Origin: Deltaproteobacteria bacterium
GTDB taxonomy: Bacteria > Desulfobacterota > Desulfobacteria > Desulfobacterales > B30-G6
Direction of reading: 5' to 3'
Length of the DNA: 20,732 nt
Assembly (NCBI GenBank): GCA_003647375.1
Contig: QMMS01000043.1
Span: 1 to 20,732, forward strand
Positions 1 through 11,897 of this stretch are shown here, piece after piece. The position numbers were made by a program, and so were the translations under genes. The notes under the pieces were generated by a model. It was not told the origin of the DNA and did not search any database. It saw nothing but the letters and a program-made list of their open reading frames with translations. Position 1 is the first letter of the stretch, and each line of letters begins with the position of its first letter.

Positions 1-219
1 GGCGTTCGAGAATCACTTTCTCCCTTTGAATCTAAAATTATTTTCAGAGGTCAACTTGTTTCAGTTCTTGCAGGTAAACATGAACACGATCGTGTTGTCG
101 TAATCGAATTTCCTGATTATCCCACGCTCAACGATTGGTATCATTCCGAAAAGTATCAGTCACTAATCGTTCTCAGGGAAGAGGCGGCTAATGTTGTAAT
201 TACGACCTATGAGGCTTAG
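1..219 (+). CDS. DUF1330-like protein, C-terminal part (5' end outside window)
   Basis: Frame 1 is open from the first base to a TAG at 217-219 and gives 72 residues. It contains VVVIEFPDYPTLNDWYHSEKY followed by QSLIVLREEAANVVITTYEA. The pattern of an EFP(D/S) strand, a short helix and W-Y-x-S-x-x-Y-Q is typical of DUF1330, small dimeric alpha/beta-barrel proteins of unknown function. The N-terminal part lies outside the window, so the start and full length cannot be given. It ends 90 bp before gltB on the same strand. I see no strong terminator between them, so read-through is possible, but nothing links its function to nitrogen assimilation. Family assignment rests on motif recognition only. 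Confidence 0.7.
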   Translation, partial: GVRESLSPFESKIIFRGQLVSVLAGKHEHDRVVVIEFPDYPTLNDWYHSEKYQSLIVLREEAANVVITTYEA

Positions 220-309
220 CGTTTGTTCCGTCCAACCCATAGGGCAACGGTGACCCGAATTTCTTGCCTTTTCTAATCAAAATTTGACAATCATTAATAG
301 GTCTGACAA

Positions 310-3300
310 ATGACATCTTTTACAACGACAAGATCAGGATCTTTCCCCCCCAGCCAGGGTTTGTACAATCCGTTAAACGAACATGATGCCTGCGGGGTCG
401 GGTTTGTTGCAAACATCAATGGTGTAAAAAGCCATGAAATTGTGAGAAACGGAATTAAAATTCTTGAAAACCTGCTTCATCGGGGTGCCGTGGGAGGTGA
501 TTTAACAACAGGAGACGGCGCAGGTATCCTTGTTCAAATTCCGCATGATTTTTTTAAAAATGCATATCAACCGTTGCATGTCAAATTGCCGGGCGAGGGA
601 GAATACGGTGTGGGTATGATTTTTATGCCCAGGGATGAGAAACCTTTCCGAAAATTGATTCAGATAATGGAAGGGGCGGTTTCGTCAGAAGATCTCGAGT
701 TCATTGGTTGGCGTGAAGTTCCCGTGGATATTGATGCGATTCATGGCCAGGCCAGAGAACAGCGACCGAAAGTCATGCAGTGCTTTATCAAGGGTAAGGG
801 TATCGCCGGTTCATCCCTTGAGCGTAAGCTTTATATACTCAGAAGGGTTATTGAGAAAAAAACGGAAGATATCAATATTGAAAAGGGGTGTTTTTATATT
901 GCCAGCCTTTCCTGCAGAACGATCATTTACAAGGGACTATTTACCGCGCCCCAGCTTTCAGGATTTTACAGGGATCTATCAAACAGTGAATTTGACAGCG
1001 CGGTCGCTGTTGTGCACCAACGATACAGCACCAACACATTTCCCTCATGGGAGCTGGCACAGCCGTTTCGATATTTGGCCCATAATGGTGAAATAAATAC
1101 CTTACGTGGGAATCTCAACCACATCCGTTCACGGGAGTCTTCTCTACAGTCAGACCTTTTGGGAAGTGATATTCAAAAAACCCTTCCCATTATCAACGAA
1201 AACGGAAGTGATTCTTCATGTCTGGATAATATTCTGGAACATTTAGTAAGTGCTGGGCGTTCGATTCCTCATGCCATGCTGATGCTCGTGCCGGAGGCCT
1301 GGGGAGACAAATATCCTATGGGGCCGGACCTTCGCGGTTTTTTTGAGTACCATGCCGGTATGATGGAACCTTGGGACGGACCGGCAGCCATTGCGTTTTC
1401 AGACGGAACCCAAACAGGCGCTCTACTGGACAGAAACGGATTGCGTCCGGCCCGTTATACGGTTACTAAAAACGGCTTGATTGTTTTTGCTTCAGAAACC
1501 GGTGTATTGGAAATTCCTGAAAATGAAATCGTTGACAAAGGCGCTCTTAGGCCAGGTGAAATTATCCTGATTGATTTTAATGAGAAACGGCTTCTAAAAA
1601 ATGGTGAAGTCAAAACCCTTTGCGCCAGAAAACAACCTTACAGACGATGGGTGGATGAAAACAGGATTTCCCTCAGGGGGTTTTATTCTGATGTATCGGT
1701 TATCAAACCCGACATGGAGAACCTTCTTTTCACCCAAAGACTTTTCGGATATACACGGGAAGATCTTCAAATGATCCTCGACCCCATGGCGACAACCGGG
1801 CAGGAACCTGTGGGATCAATGGGGACCGACTCGCCATTAGCCGTTCTTTCCGAAAAAAATCAATTGCTGTTTAACTATTTTAAGCAACTTTTTGCCCAGG
1901 TCACCAATCCGCCCATTGATCCTGTTCGAGAAGAGTTGGTCATGTCCTTGATGACCTTTATCGGCAATCCGGGAAATATCTTATCGGAAATACCGCAAAA
2001 CAGCCGCTTGATTAAACTACAGCACCCTGTGCTTGCCAATGAAGACCTGAACCGTATCCGGGAACTAAATATTAAAGGATTTCGAAGTGTCAGCATCCCC
2101 ATTGGATTTCCTGCCAAAGGAGATGGACAGGCTCTTGAAAATGCGATTTCCGATATGTGCGATAGAGCCGAAAAAGCTATTGCCAATGGAATCACGTTGA
2201 TTATTCTATCCGACCGGAATTTGCCCGAAAACCAGGCGCCAATCCCGGCCCTTTTAGCTGTTTCCGCCGTGAACAGGAGATTGGTTATGGCTGGTGTTCG
2301 TACCAGTTCAGGTATCATTGTAGAGACAGGTGAGGCCAGGGAAGTCATGCACATCGCACTTCTTCTGGGGTATGGGGCCACGGCTGTGAATCCGTATTTT
2401 GCCTTTGAAACCATTGCCGCAATGGTGATAAAGAAGCAGTTTTCTAAAAACCTCGGTATCGCGGAAGCAATCGAAAAATATATAAAGGCGCTTTGCAAAG
2501 GACTGCTTAAAACCATGTCCAAAATGGGGATATCCACTTTGAGAAGTTACCGCAGCGCCCAGGTGTTTCAAATTGTAGGTCTGAATAGAAATGTTGTTTC
2601 GACATATTTTACGGGGACAGCCTCCGATGTTGAAGGTATTGGCCTGGATGAAATTGCGGCTGAAGCCAATGAGAGGTATCATCATGCAAAGAATCCGCCA
2701 CCCACTTCTCCTGCCGTTCTTTCAAGTGGTGGGCACTATCGACAACGGTCTGACGGCGAACGCCATTTGTGGACATCGGCGTCTGTGAGTACTTTACAGC
2801 AGGCAGCCAGGACGAATAATTATCGTCTTTTTAAACAGTATACGAAGTTGATCAACGATCAGTCACAAAAACAGTCCACGCTTCGGGGTCTGTTTTCGTT
2901 TAAAAAAACGACCGCTGTACCGATTGATGAGGTTGAGCCCGTAGAAAATATTTTAAAACGATTTGTCACCGGGGCCATGTCTTTTGGCTCGATCAGCAAA
3001 GAGGCCCACGAAACGATCGCTATTGCCATGAACCGCGTTAAGGGGAAGAGTAATAGCGGTGAGGGTGGCGAAGATCCAATCCGATACCAGCCTCTTGAAA
3101 ATGGTGACAGCCGTTCAAGTGCCATCAAACAAGTGGCAAGCGGCCGGTTTGGGGTGACCGCAGAATATCTGGTAAGTGCAAAAGAGCTCCAGATAAAAAT
3201 TGCTCAGGGTGCCAAACCAGGAGAAGGGGGGCAGCTTCCCGGGCATAAGGTCAACGAAGAGATCGCCAGAGTCCGACATTCAACCCCCGGTGTTACGTTG

Positions 3301-4866
3301 ATTTCACCGCCGCCACACCACGACATCTATTCCATCGAGGACCTGGCTCAACTTATTTTTGATTTGAAAAATATTAATCCCGATGCCCGTGTGTCCGTAA
3401 AACTTGTGTCTGAAACAGGGGTGGGCACCGTGGCTGCCGGAGTGGCAAAAGCCCATGCAGACGTGGTTTTGATTAGCGGGTATGATGGTGGAACCGGCGC
3501 ATCCCCACTGTCTTCCATCCGACATGCAGGCGCGCCCTGGGAGCTTGGGCTGGCTGAGACGCAACAAACGCTGTTGCTGAACAAGCTTCGCAGCAGAATA
3601 AGAATTCAGGTCGATGGACAGATAAAAACCGGTCGTGACGTGGTAATCGGCGCGTTGTTGGGGGCGGAAGAGTTTGGTTTTGCCACATCCATTCTGGTGA
3701 CCATGGGATGCGTTTTAATGAGAAAATGCCATAAAAACACTTGCCCGGTAGGTGTCGCGACACAGAATGCCCAACTTCGTAAACTGTTTAAAGGCAAGCC
3801 TGAACATGTTGTTCATTTTCTCACAATGATTGCAAGGGACGTCAGAGAAATTATGGCCACACTTGGTTTTTTAAAAATGGACGACTTGATCGGACGGTCC
3901 GATCTGCTCGAAATGAATAATGCCATCGATTTCTGGAAATCAAAAGGGTTGGATTTCTCAAAAATTTTATTCAATCCAGGGCTGGGACATGAAATCACCC
4001 GTCGTCAAGTAGAAATGCAGCCTTGTGATACGGAAAATATTCTTGATCGCCGGTTGCTGAAGCAGGCAGAACCGGCCATAAAATCAAAGGTGCCGGTTGA
4101 GATTGAACTGCCGATAAAAAATGTGGACCGGACAGTGGGCGCTATGCTTTCTGGCGAGATCGCCAAAAAATACGGTAACGATGGCTTGCCGGGCAATACC
4201 ATCACTTGCCGGTTCAAAGGTGCGGCCGGTCAAAGCTTTGGCGCCTTTGCCGCTAAAGGACTGACACTTTATTTGGAGGGTGAATCCAATGATTACCTTG
4301 GCAAAGGTCTTTCAGGGGCTAAAATCATCGTTACACCTTACCGTGGTGCTGATTTCAATCCCTCTGAAAACATCATTGCGGGGAATGTTCTCCTTTACGG
4401 TGCGACAAGTGGGGAGGTCTATTTACGGGGAAAAGTTGGAGAACGGTTTGCCATCAGGAACAGTGGTGCATATGCGGTCGTAGAAGGCGTTGGCGATCAT
4501 GGGTGCGAATACATGACAGGGGGAAGGGTGGTTGTTCTGGGCAGCACGGGAATCAATTTCGGTGCCGGCATGAGTGGCGGGCTTGCTTATGTCTATGACC
4601 CTGGCCAGGAATTTGATGGTCGCTGTAATCTCGACATGGTCGATCTGGAACTTGTAACTGAGCTTCAGGACATAAATGAACTCAAAGAAATGATTGCAAA
4701 ACACCATGAATATACCGCAAGCGAAAAGGCAAAGCGTGTTTTATCCGAATGGGAAAAATGTCTGCCCTTTTTTGTCAAGGTGTTTCCCATGGAGTATCGA
4801 AAGATTCTCGGTAAAATGAGCAAGGAAGATGAGGCAATAGAAAGACAAGAGGTTTGGCATGGGTAA
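310..4866 (+). CDS. gltB: glutamate synthase (NADPH-type), large (alpha) subunit
   Basis: At 1518 aa this is the normal size for a bacterial GltB. It hydrolyses glutamine and passes ammonia to 2-oxoglutarate to make glutamate. The N-terminal class II amidotransferase domain (about 28-440) has the catalytic Cys at residue 28 in HDACGVGF, so a 27-residue leader must be removed to free it. The central domain is roughly 480-770. The FMN-binding synthase domain (about 850-1200) carries the 3Fe-4S motif C-x5-C-x4-C at Cys1134, Cys1140 and Cys1145 (GCVLMRKCHKNTC). The glycine-rich GXGXG beta-helix domain ends the protein. The ATG at 310 has only a weak AGG (299-301) upstream, but it places the leader correctly. 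The stop overlaps the gltD start by 8 bp, which implies translational coupling. No sigma-54 site or convincing sigma-70 promoter is visible in the 90 bp upstream. Confidence 0.97.
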   Translation: MTSFTTTRSGSFPPSQGLYNPLNEHDACGVGFVANINGVKSHEIVRNGIKILENLLHRGAVGGDLTTGDGAGILVQIPHDFFKNAYQPLHVKLPGEGEYGVGMIFMPRDEKPFRKLIQIMEGAVSSEDLEFIGWREVPVDIDAIHGQAREQRPKVMQCFIKGKGIAGSSLERKLYILRRVIEKKTEDINIEKGCFYIASLSCRTIIYKGLFTAPQLSGFYRDLSNSEFDSAVAVVHQRYSTNTFPSWELAQPFRYLAHNGEINTLRGNLNHIRSRESSLQSDLLGSDIQKTLPIINENGSDSSCLDNILEHLVSAGRSIPHAMLMLVPEAWGDKYPMGPDLRGFFEYHAGMMEPWDGPAAIAFSDGTQTGALLDRNGLRPARYTVTKNGLIVFASETGVLEIPENEIVDKGALRPGEIILIDFNEKRLLKNGEVKTLCARKQPYRRWVDENRISLRGFYSDVSVIKPDMENLLFTQRLFGYTREDLQMILDPMATTGQEPVGSMGTDSPLAVLSEKNQLLFNYFKQLFAQVTNPPIDPVREELVMSLMTFIGNPGNILSEIPQNSRLIKLQHPVLANEDLNRIRELNIKGFRSVSIPIGFPAKGDGQALENAISDMCDRAEKAIANGITLIILSDRNLPENQAPIPALLAVSAVNRRLVMAGVRTSSGIIVETGEAREVMHIALLLGYGATAVNPYFAFETIAAMVIKKQFSKNLGIAEAIEKYIKALCKGLLKTMSKMGISTLRSYRSAQVFQIVGLNRNVVSTYFTGTASDVEGIGLDEIAAEANERYHHAKNPPPTSPAVLSSGGHYRQRSDGERHLWTSASVSTLQQAARTNNYRLFKQYTKLINDQSQKQSTLRGLFSFKKTTAVPIDEVEPVENILKRFVTGAMSFGSISKEAHETIAIAMNRVKGKSNSGEGGEDPIRYQPLENGDSRSSAIKQVASGRFGVTAEYLVSAKELQIKIAQGAKPGEGGQLPGHKVNEEIARVRHSTPGVTLISPPPHHDIYSIEDLAQLIFDLKNINPDARVSVKLVSETGVGTVAAGVAKAHADVVLISGYDGGTGASPLSSIRHAGAPWELGLAETQQTLLLNKLRSRIRIQVDGQIKTGRDVVIGALLGAEEFGFATSILVTMGCVLMRKCHKNTCPVGVATQNAQLRKLFKGKPEHVVHFLTMIARDVREIMATLGFLKMDDLIGRSDLLEMNNAIDFWKSKGLDFSKILFNPGLGHEITRRQVEMQPCDTENILDRRLLKQAEPAIKSKVPVEIELPIKNVDRTVGAMLSGEIAKKYGNDGLPGNTITCRFKGAAGQSFGAFAAKGLTLYLEGESNDYLGKGLSGAKIIVTPYRGADFNPSENIIAGNVLLYGATSGEVYLRGKVGERFAIRNSGAYAVVEGVGDHGCEYMTGGRVVVLGSTGINFGAGMSGGLAYVYDPGQEFDGRCNLDMVDLELVTELQDINELKEMIAKHHEYTASEKAKRVLSEWEKCLPFFVKVFPMEYRKILGKMSKEDEAIERQEVWHG

Positions 4867-6295
4867 AGATACAGGGTTTTTGGAATATTGTCGGAAAGAA
4901 CCGGGATATCGGCCGAAAGAGGAGCGTCTTAAGGATTTTAAAGCAGTCGATATTGAACCGGAAGAAGAAGATATTTATGAACAGGCCGCAAGATGTATGG
5001 ATTGCGGAATTCCTTTTTGTCACGTGTATGGATGCCCTGTATCAAATATTATCCCGGAATTTAATGATTTTGTGTACAGGGGCCGGTGGCAGGAAGCTTT
5101 AGATATTTTGTGCTCAACAAATAATTTTCCTGAATTTACCGGGCGTCTTTGCCCCGCGTCCTGTGAAACAGCCTGTGTCGCAGGCATTAACACAGAACCG
5201 GTGACTATCAGACAGATTGAGCTTGCTGTTATTGAAAAGGGCTTTGAAAAAGGATTGATACGCCCTAACCCTCCGAGTACCTATTTTGATGAAAGCATTG
5301 CCATTATCGGTTCCGGACCGGCCGGTCTGGCGGCAGCCGACACCTTAAATAAATCGGGATATCATGTGACTGTATACGACGATGCTCTTCATCCCGGCGG
5401 CATTCTAAGATATGGGATACCGGACTTTAAGATGGAAAAAAGGATTGTGGAACGTCGAATCAATCTGATGAAAGATGGGGGTGTTTTATTTGAAACAGAT
5501 GTAATCGTGGGTACGGATATTTCCTTTAGGTATCTTGAAAAACATTTTGACGCCATCTGTCTTGCCTGCGGTTCCAGGCAACCCAGGGATCTGCCCATTC
5601 CCGGACGGGATCTTTCAGGGATTGTGTTTGCCATGGATTATCTGATTCAGCAAAATAAAAAAGTCAGTAATGAACTCGATGAACATGCGCCTTCCATTAC
5701 TGCTTCCGGGAAATCAGTGGTGGTGATAGGCGGTGGTGATACGGGCTCTGATTGTCTTGGAACTGCGTTGAGGCAGGGCGCAAAAAACGTTTTTCAACTT
5801 GAAATAATGCCCAGGCCCCCCGCTGAAAGACCGGATTCAACTCCCTGGCCCATGTGGCCCATAATCCTTCGAGAATCCCATGCTCATAAAGAAGGCGGCC
5901 AGAGAAAATGGGCTGTAACAACCAAAACCTTTATGGGAGAGAACCAGACGATTGAAAGGCTTCTCTGCGCCGAAATAGAGTGGATAACGGGGACAGACGG
6001 TGCAATGATACCGAAAGAAAAACCGGGTACCGAATTTCAGATAGAAGCCGATCTCGTTATTCTTGCCATGGGATTTGTCGGGCCTGGAAACAACACGCTG
6101 ATTGATAATTTTCAATTAACACTGGATAAAAGAGGGCATATCAACGCCGACCGGAACATGATGACGAATATGGATGGTATTTTTGTTGCCGGAGATATGA
6201 CAAACGGTCAGTCTCTTATCGTTCATGCGATCGCTTCTGGAAGACAAGCGGCACACAGTATTGTTGCGTATTTGCAAGGTAAATTAAAAACATGA
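4859..6295 (+). CDS. gltD: glutamate synthase (NADPH), small (beta) subunit
   Basis: This 478-aa FAD and Fe-S protein takes electrons from NADPH and passes them to GltB. Two cysteine clusters at the N-terminus, Cys46/49/54/59 and Cys98/102/106, match the 4Fe-4S ligands of the family. A GSGPAG dinucleotide-binding loop at 151-156 fits FAD, and GGGDTGSD at 291-298 fits NADPH. The C-terminal GDMTNGQSLIVHAIASGRQAA is the usual FAD-contacting end. The ATG overlaps the gltB stop (ATGGGTAA) and is preceded by an AAGAGG-like ribosome site. The stop TGA overlaps the next ATG as ATGA. Its adjacency to gltB makes this the GOGAT partner rather than one of the homologous subunits in dihydropyrimidine dehydrogenase or sulfide dehydrogenase. 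Confidence 0.96.
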   Translation: MGKDTGFLEYCRKEPGYRPKEERLKDFKAVDIEPEEEDIYEQAARCMDCGIPFCHVYGCPVSNIIPEFNDFVYRGRWQEALDILCSTNNFPEFTGRLCPASCETACVAGINTEPVTIRQIELAVIEKGFEKGLIRPNPPSTYFDESIAIIGSGPAGLAAADTLNKSGYHVTVYDDALHPGGILRYGIPDFKMEKRIVERRINLMKDGGVLFETDVIVGTDISFRYLEKHFDAICLACGSRQPRDLPIPGRDLSGIVFAMDYLIQQNKKVSNELDEHAPSITASGKSVVVIGGGDTGSDCLGTALRQGAKNVFQLEIMPRPPAERPDSTPWPMWPIILRESHAHKEGGQRKWAVTTKTFMGENQTIERLLCAEIEWITGTDGAMIPKEKPGTEFQIEADLVILAMGFVGPGNNTLIDNFQLTLDKRGHINADRNMMTNMDGIFVAGDMTNGQSLIVHAIASGRQAAHSIVAYLQGKLKT

Positions 6296-6897
6296 TCAAG
6301 GTAATCTTATTCGATTTAGGTGGTGTTCTGGTTGAGTTGACCGGCGTGCCCATCATGCTCAAATGGACAAACCATCGGTATGATGATGAAACGCTTTGGG
6401 AGGCATGGCTCAACTCTCCTGCCGTCCGTTCTTTTGAGATAGGGTATTCAACCGCAGAGCAATTTGCAGACCAATTAATAACGGAAATGGATTTGCCGGT
6501 AGGGAAAGCTGAATTCATCGACAGATTTAGGCAATGGCCAAAAGGATTGTTTCCCGGTGCTTCAAGTCTTATCCAAAGATTAAAAAATAATTATACTCTC
6601 GCCTGTTTAAGTAATTCTAATGTATTGCACTGGCCTATCCTCATGAAAGAAATGGGACTTGAGAAAATGTTCCAATATCATTTTGCATCTCACCTCATGG
6701 GTAAGGTTAAACCAGATAAAGAGTCGTTTGAATATGTTTTACAGCGCCTTGGTTGTAACGCCTCTTCTGTTCTCTTTCTGGATGACAATGAGATCAATGT
6801 AAAAAGCGCAAAAGAAATCGGAATGATCGCCCACAGAGTTAAGAGTCCAGGGGAGATTGAGAATGCCCTTGGAAAGGCCGGGTTACTAAATGTATAA
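6292..6897 (+). CDS. HAD-superfamily hydrolase (subfamily IA, YihX-like)
   Basis: This 201-aa HAD fold has motif I VILFDLGGVLVEL with nucleophile Asp8, motif II at ACLSNSN (Ser107), motif III Lys138 in GKVKPDKESF, and motif IV SVLFLDDNE (Asp164/165). The usual acid-base Asp two residues after the nucleophile is Gly10. The same DLG(G/N)V form occurs in E. coli YihX, an active alpha-glucose-1-phosphate phosphatase, so the change does not imply loss of activity. The segment between motifs I and II fits a small helical cap. The substrate cannot be read from sequence. The ATG overlaps the gltD stop (ATGA), so the gene is cotranscribed and probably translationally coupled with gltBD. It may dephosphorylate a metabolite near the GOGAT reaction, but that is a guess. 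Confidence 0.88.
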   Translation: MIKVILFDLGGVLVELTGVPIMLKWTNHRYDDETLWEAWLNSPAVRSFEIGYSTAEQFADQLITEMDLPVGKAEFIDRFRQWPKGLFPGASSLIQRLKNNYTLACLSNSNVLHWPILMKEMGLEKMFQYHFASHLMGKVKPDKESFEYVLQRLGCNASSVLFLDDNEINVKSAKEIGMIAHRVKSPGEIENALGKAGLLNV

Positions 6898-6927
6898 CAG
6901 GGGTCACATCTTAATTCTGATCTAAAT

Positions 6928-6946
6928 CCTCCACCTCTGGTGGAGG
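6928..6946. repeat. perfect inverted repeat, REP-like hairpin
   Basis: CCTCCACC (6928-6935), loop TCT, GGTGGAGG (6939-6946) form a perfect 8-bp stem with a 3-nt loop, 30 bp after the HAD stop codon. No T-tract follows on the plus strand, so it is a poor intrinsic terminator. The upstream GGGGTCACATCTT phrase (6899-6911) resembles the conserved heads of REP elements mobilised by TnpA-REP transposases. That is a resemblance from memory, not a search result. Confidence 0.55.
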
Positions 6947-7072
6947 ACCCGGAAAGGTTCTACCGATCCGGTGAATATTGAAGTGTTGAATCGCTCGCTC
7001 AGCGCTGGCGCCGCGTGACGCTCTTTCGTTTTTATCAATCGATAGCAACCATGACTTCGAAATTCATGTAAT

Positions 7073-7093
7073 CGATATTCGATATTGGATATT
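7073..7093. repeat. three tandem 7-bp units
   Basis: CGATATT (7073-7079), CGATATT (7080-7086) and GGATATT (7087-7093) are adjacent heptamers; the first two are identical and the third differs at one base. They abut a GC-rich hairpin. Function unknown; this looks like a short tandem-repeat scrap rather than an operator. Confidence 0.7.
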
Positions 7094-7096
7094 CCA

Positions 7097-7113
7097 GCCC
7101 CCTTCGAGGGGGC
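7097..7113. repeat. GC-rich hairpin GCCCCCT-TCG-AGGGGGC
   Basis: The 7-bp arms at 7097-7103 and 7107-7113 are perfect complements around a 3-nt TCG loop. An outer pair, CCAGCC (7094-7099) and GGCTGG (7136-7141), offers an alternative wider stem. No T-run follows on either strand, so I call it a repeat, not a terminator. Confidence 0.6.
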
Positions 7114-7267
7114 GTCTTGAGCCCACCCGCTCTGCGGCTGGAGATTCAGAAACAAATGATGATATAGATTTAATTTCACGGGTCCTGTTGTCTGATCTGC
7201 AGGAAGCACTTTATAAAACGTTCTAGAAAAGTTTCAACTAAATATCAAATTGTTATACAGAAATTTG

Positions 7268-7310
7268 ATTTAAAAAGGGTAGGGCCGGGACGGCCCTACC
7301 CTTTTTAAAT
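7268..7310. terminator. strong bidirectional intrinsic terminator
   Basis: AAAAAGGGTAGGGCCG (7272-7287), loop GGA, CGGCCCTACCCTTTTT (7291-7306) form a perfect 16-bp stem flanked by A- and T-tracts. Pairing extends through 7268-7310 to 20 bp. The right edge touches the glnA stop codon (7311-7313, minus strand). The stem ends in a T-run in both directions, so it can stop glnDBA transcripts and any gltBD-HAD read-through. Confidence 0.92.
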
Positions 7311-8723
7311 TTAGATATCATAATACAGAAAAAATTCGTGCGGATGGGGTCGTAATTTGATGGGATTGACCTCGTTTTCTGTCTTGTAGTCGATCCACAT
7401 ATCGATAGCATCCTGGGTAAAGACATCACCCTTTTTGAGAAAATCCTGATCTTCTTTCAGCGCGTCAAGCGCTTCATCCAGGGAGCCTGGAGCAGAGGGA
7501 ATTTCGGCCAGTTCTTCCGGTGGGAGATTGTAGATATCCTTGTCAAGCGGATCGCCTGGGTCCATTTTATTTTCGATGCCGTCGATGGCCGCCATGAGCA
7601 GGGCGGAAAAGGCAAGGTATCCATTGCATGATGGATCCGGGGTCCGGAATTCGAGGCGCTTGGCTTTGGGTGAGGACGAATACATGGGAATTCGAACAGC
7701 CGCACTTCTGTTACGACTGGAATAAGCCAGGTTGACAGGGGCTTCAAATCCCGGCACCAGGCGTTTATAGGAGTTGGTTGTGGGGTTGGTGAACGCACAA
7801 ATTGCCCTGGCGTGTTTCAGGATGCCGCCGATGGCCCAGAGTGCTTCCTGGGATACACCGGCATATTTGTCTCCGGCAAATAGTGGATTGCCATCTTGCC
7901 AGATGCTGAGATGGGTGTGCATGCCGCTTCCGTTGTCTTCAAAGAGTGGTTTTGGCATGAACGTCACCGTATGGTTGTTCCTGTAGGCCACATTTTTTAG
8001 TACGTATTTGAACCACATGAGCTGATCCGACATCTGCAGGAGCGGCTTGAAACGCATGTCGATTTCTGACTGCCCTGCCGTTGCCGCCTCGTGGTGCTGG
8101 GCTTCGGTTTCGATGTCGAGGCTTTCCAGTACCAGGAGCATTTCGGTCCGGAGATCCTGGAATTTGTCCATGGGCGGTACCGGGAAATAACCTTCCGTGT
8201 GGCGGGGTTTGTATCCGAGGTTGGGGCCTTCGTCCCGACCGGAGTTCCAGATGCCTTCAATAGAATCAATTTCGTAAAATGCCCGGTTTTTGGAGGACTC
8301 GAAGGCGATGTCATCAAAAATAAAAAACTCAGGTTCAGGTCCGATATAGGCAACGTCCCCGATTCCGGTACTTTTCAAATAGGCCTCCGCTTTCTGGACG
8401 ATATACCTCGGGTCCCTGGAATAGGGCTCGCGCGTTAGCGGGTCAAATATGTTGCAAAGGAGCACCAGGCTGGTTTCCTTGTAAAAGGGATCGATTTTTG
8501 CTGTCGTTGGATCCGGAATCATCAACATGTCGCTGGCGTGGATGGGCTGCCAGCCGCGGATACTCGATCCGTCAAAGCCGAAACCATCTTCAAAACTTGA
8601 TTCATCCAGCTCCCTGATTGGAACCGTGAGGTGCTGCCACAATCCCGGGAAATCCATGAAGCGCAGGTCCACAACTTTCGCGCCGTTCTCCTTGGCCATT
8701 TCTAATACGTCTTTGGGTGTCAT
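7311..8723 (-). CDS. glnA: glutamine synthetase type I
   Basis: This 470-aa enzyme makes glutamine from glutamate, ammonia and ATP and works as a cytosolic dodecamer. The beta-grasp signature [11 protein letters not shown] lies at 48-58, active-site acids sit in GPEPEFFIF (128-136), and the ATP-binding signature [14 protein letters not shown] is at 258-271. Tyr398 in [10 protein letters not shown] is the adenylylation site of the GSI-beta class, which agrees with glnE being encoded nearby. The ATG at 8723-8721 has a strong AGGAGG (8730-8735, minus sense) 6 nt upstream. It is the last gene of glnD-glnB-glnA, 48 bp after glnB, and its stop abuts the terminator. Regulation is probably by the sigma-54 promoter ahead of glnD; no separate promoter is visible in the 48-bp gap. 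Confidence 0.98.
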   Translation of the reverse strand: MTPKDVLEMAKENGAKVVDLRFMDFPGLWQHLTVPIRELDESSFEDGFGFDGSSIRGWQPIHASDMLMIPDPTTAKIDPFYKETSLVLLCNIFDPLTREPYSRDPRYIVQKAEAYLKSTGIGDVAYIGPEPEFFIFDDIAFESSKNRAFYEIDSIEGIWNSGRDEGPNLGYKPRHTEGYFPVPPMDKFQDLRTEMLLVLESLDIETEAQHHEAATAGQSEIDMRFKPLLQMSDQLMWFKYVLKNVAYRNNHTVTFMPKPLFEDNGSGMHTHLSIWQDGNPLFAGDKYAGVSQEALWAIGGILKHARAICAFTNPTTNSYKRLVPGFEAPVNLAYSSRNRSAAVRIPMYSSSPKAKRLEFRTPDPSCNGYLAFSALLMAAIDGIENKMDPGDPLDKDIYNLPPEELAEIPSAPGSLDEALDALKEDQDFLKKGDVFTQDAIDMWIDYKTENEVNPIKLRPHPHEFFLYYDI

Positions 8724-8771
8724 TGGGTTCCTCCTTGTTTGGTCCTATAATCTATCTCAAAAACATTCAGG

Positions 8772-11760
<2,989 letters not shown>

Positions 11761-11807
11761 ATTTGTTAATCGCTTGCTTCTGTTTTTTAACTTGATGCAA
11801 AGTATAT

Positions 11808-11823
11808 AGCAAATGGCGTGCCA
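11808..11823 (-). promoter_or_regulatory. sigma-54 (RpoN) promoter of glnD-glnB-glnA
   Basis: The minus-strand sequence TGGCACGCCATTTGCT runs from 11823 to 11808. It matches the consensus TGGCACG-N4-TTGCW at every defined position, and GG (11822-11821) and GC (11810-11809) have the required 10-nt spacing. Transcription would start near 11797, giving a leader of about 37 nt to the glnD ATG. Such promoters need an NtrC-class activator, which fits nitrogen control of this operon. Confidence 0.92.
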
Positions 11824-11897
11824 AAACGAAGGTTTAGAATATTACTTAATGATATTGATGTGATAGGTTGTGGCAGATTGAGAAGTGGTGGGTGGAT

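Larger units (their letters stand above)
6898..7310. other. 413-bp gap between convergent operons, repeat-rich, no credible gene
   Basis: No convincing coding sequence is present. The only sizeable open frame (95 codons, minus strand, 6922-7209) has no family resemblance and runs through hairpins and tandem repeats. The gap holds an 8-bp inverted repeat at 6928-6946, three 7-bp tandem units at 7073-7093, a GC-rich hairpin at 7097-7113 nested inside CCAGCC/GGCTGG (7094-7099 and 7136-7141), and the terminator at 7268-7310. The mixture suggests accumulated scraps of REP-type or small mobile repeats downstream of two operons. Confidence 0.6.

Noticed and set aside
251..268. TGACCCG...TTGCC as a sigma-54 promoter for gltB
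   Set aside because: The GG of the -24 element is missing and the spacing to the TTGC is two bases too long.
284..289. TTGACA as a -35 box for gltB
   Set aside because: With normal spacing the -10 box would fall on the gltB start codon, and no matching TATAAT-like hexamer is there.
1875..2537. 220-codon open frame antisense to gltB
   Set aside because: It is a shadow of the gltB coding frame, with no recognisable domain or ribosome site. The same holds for the 153-codon frame antisense to the GAF-ANTAR gene (15248-15709) and the other overlapping frames.
6922..7209. 95-codon minus-strand reading frame
   Set aside because: It runs across hairpins and tandem repeats and shows no family motif; it is best explained as noncoding repeat sequence.
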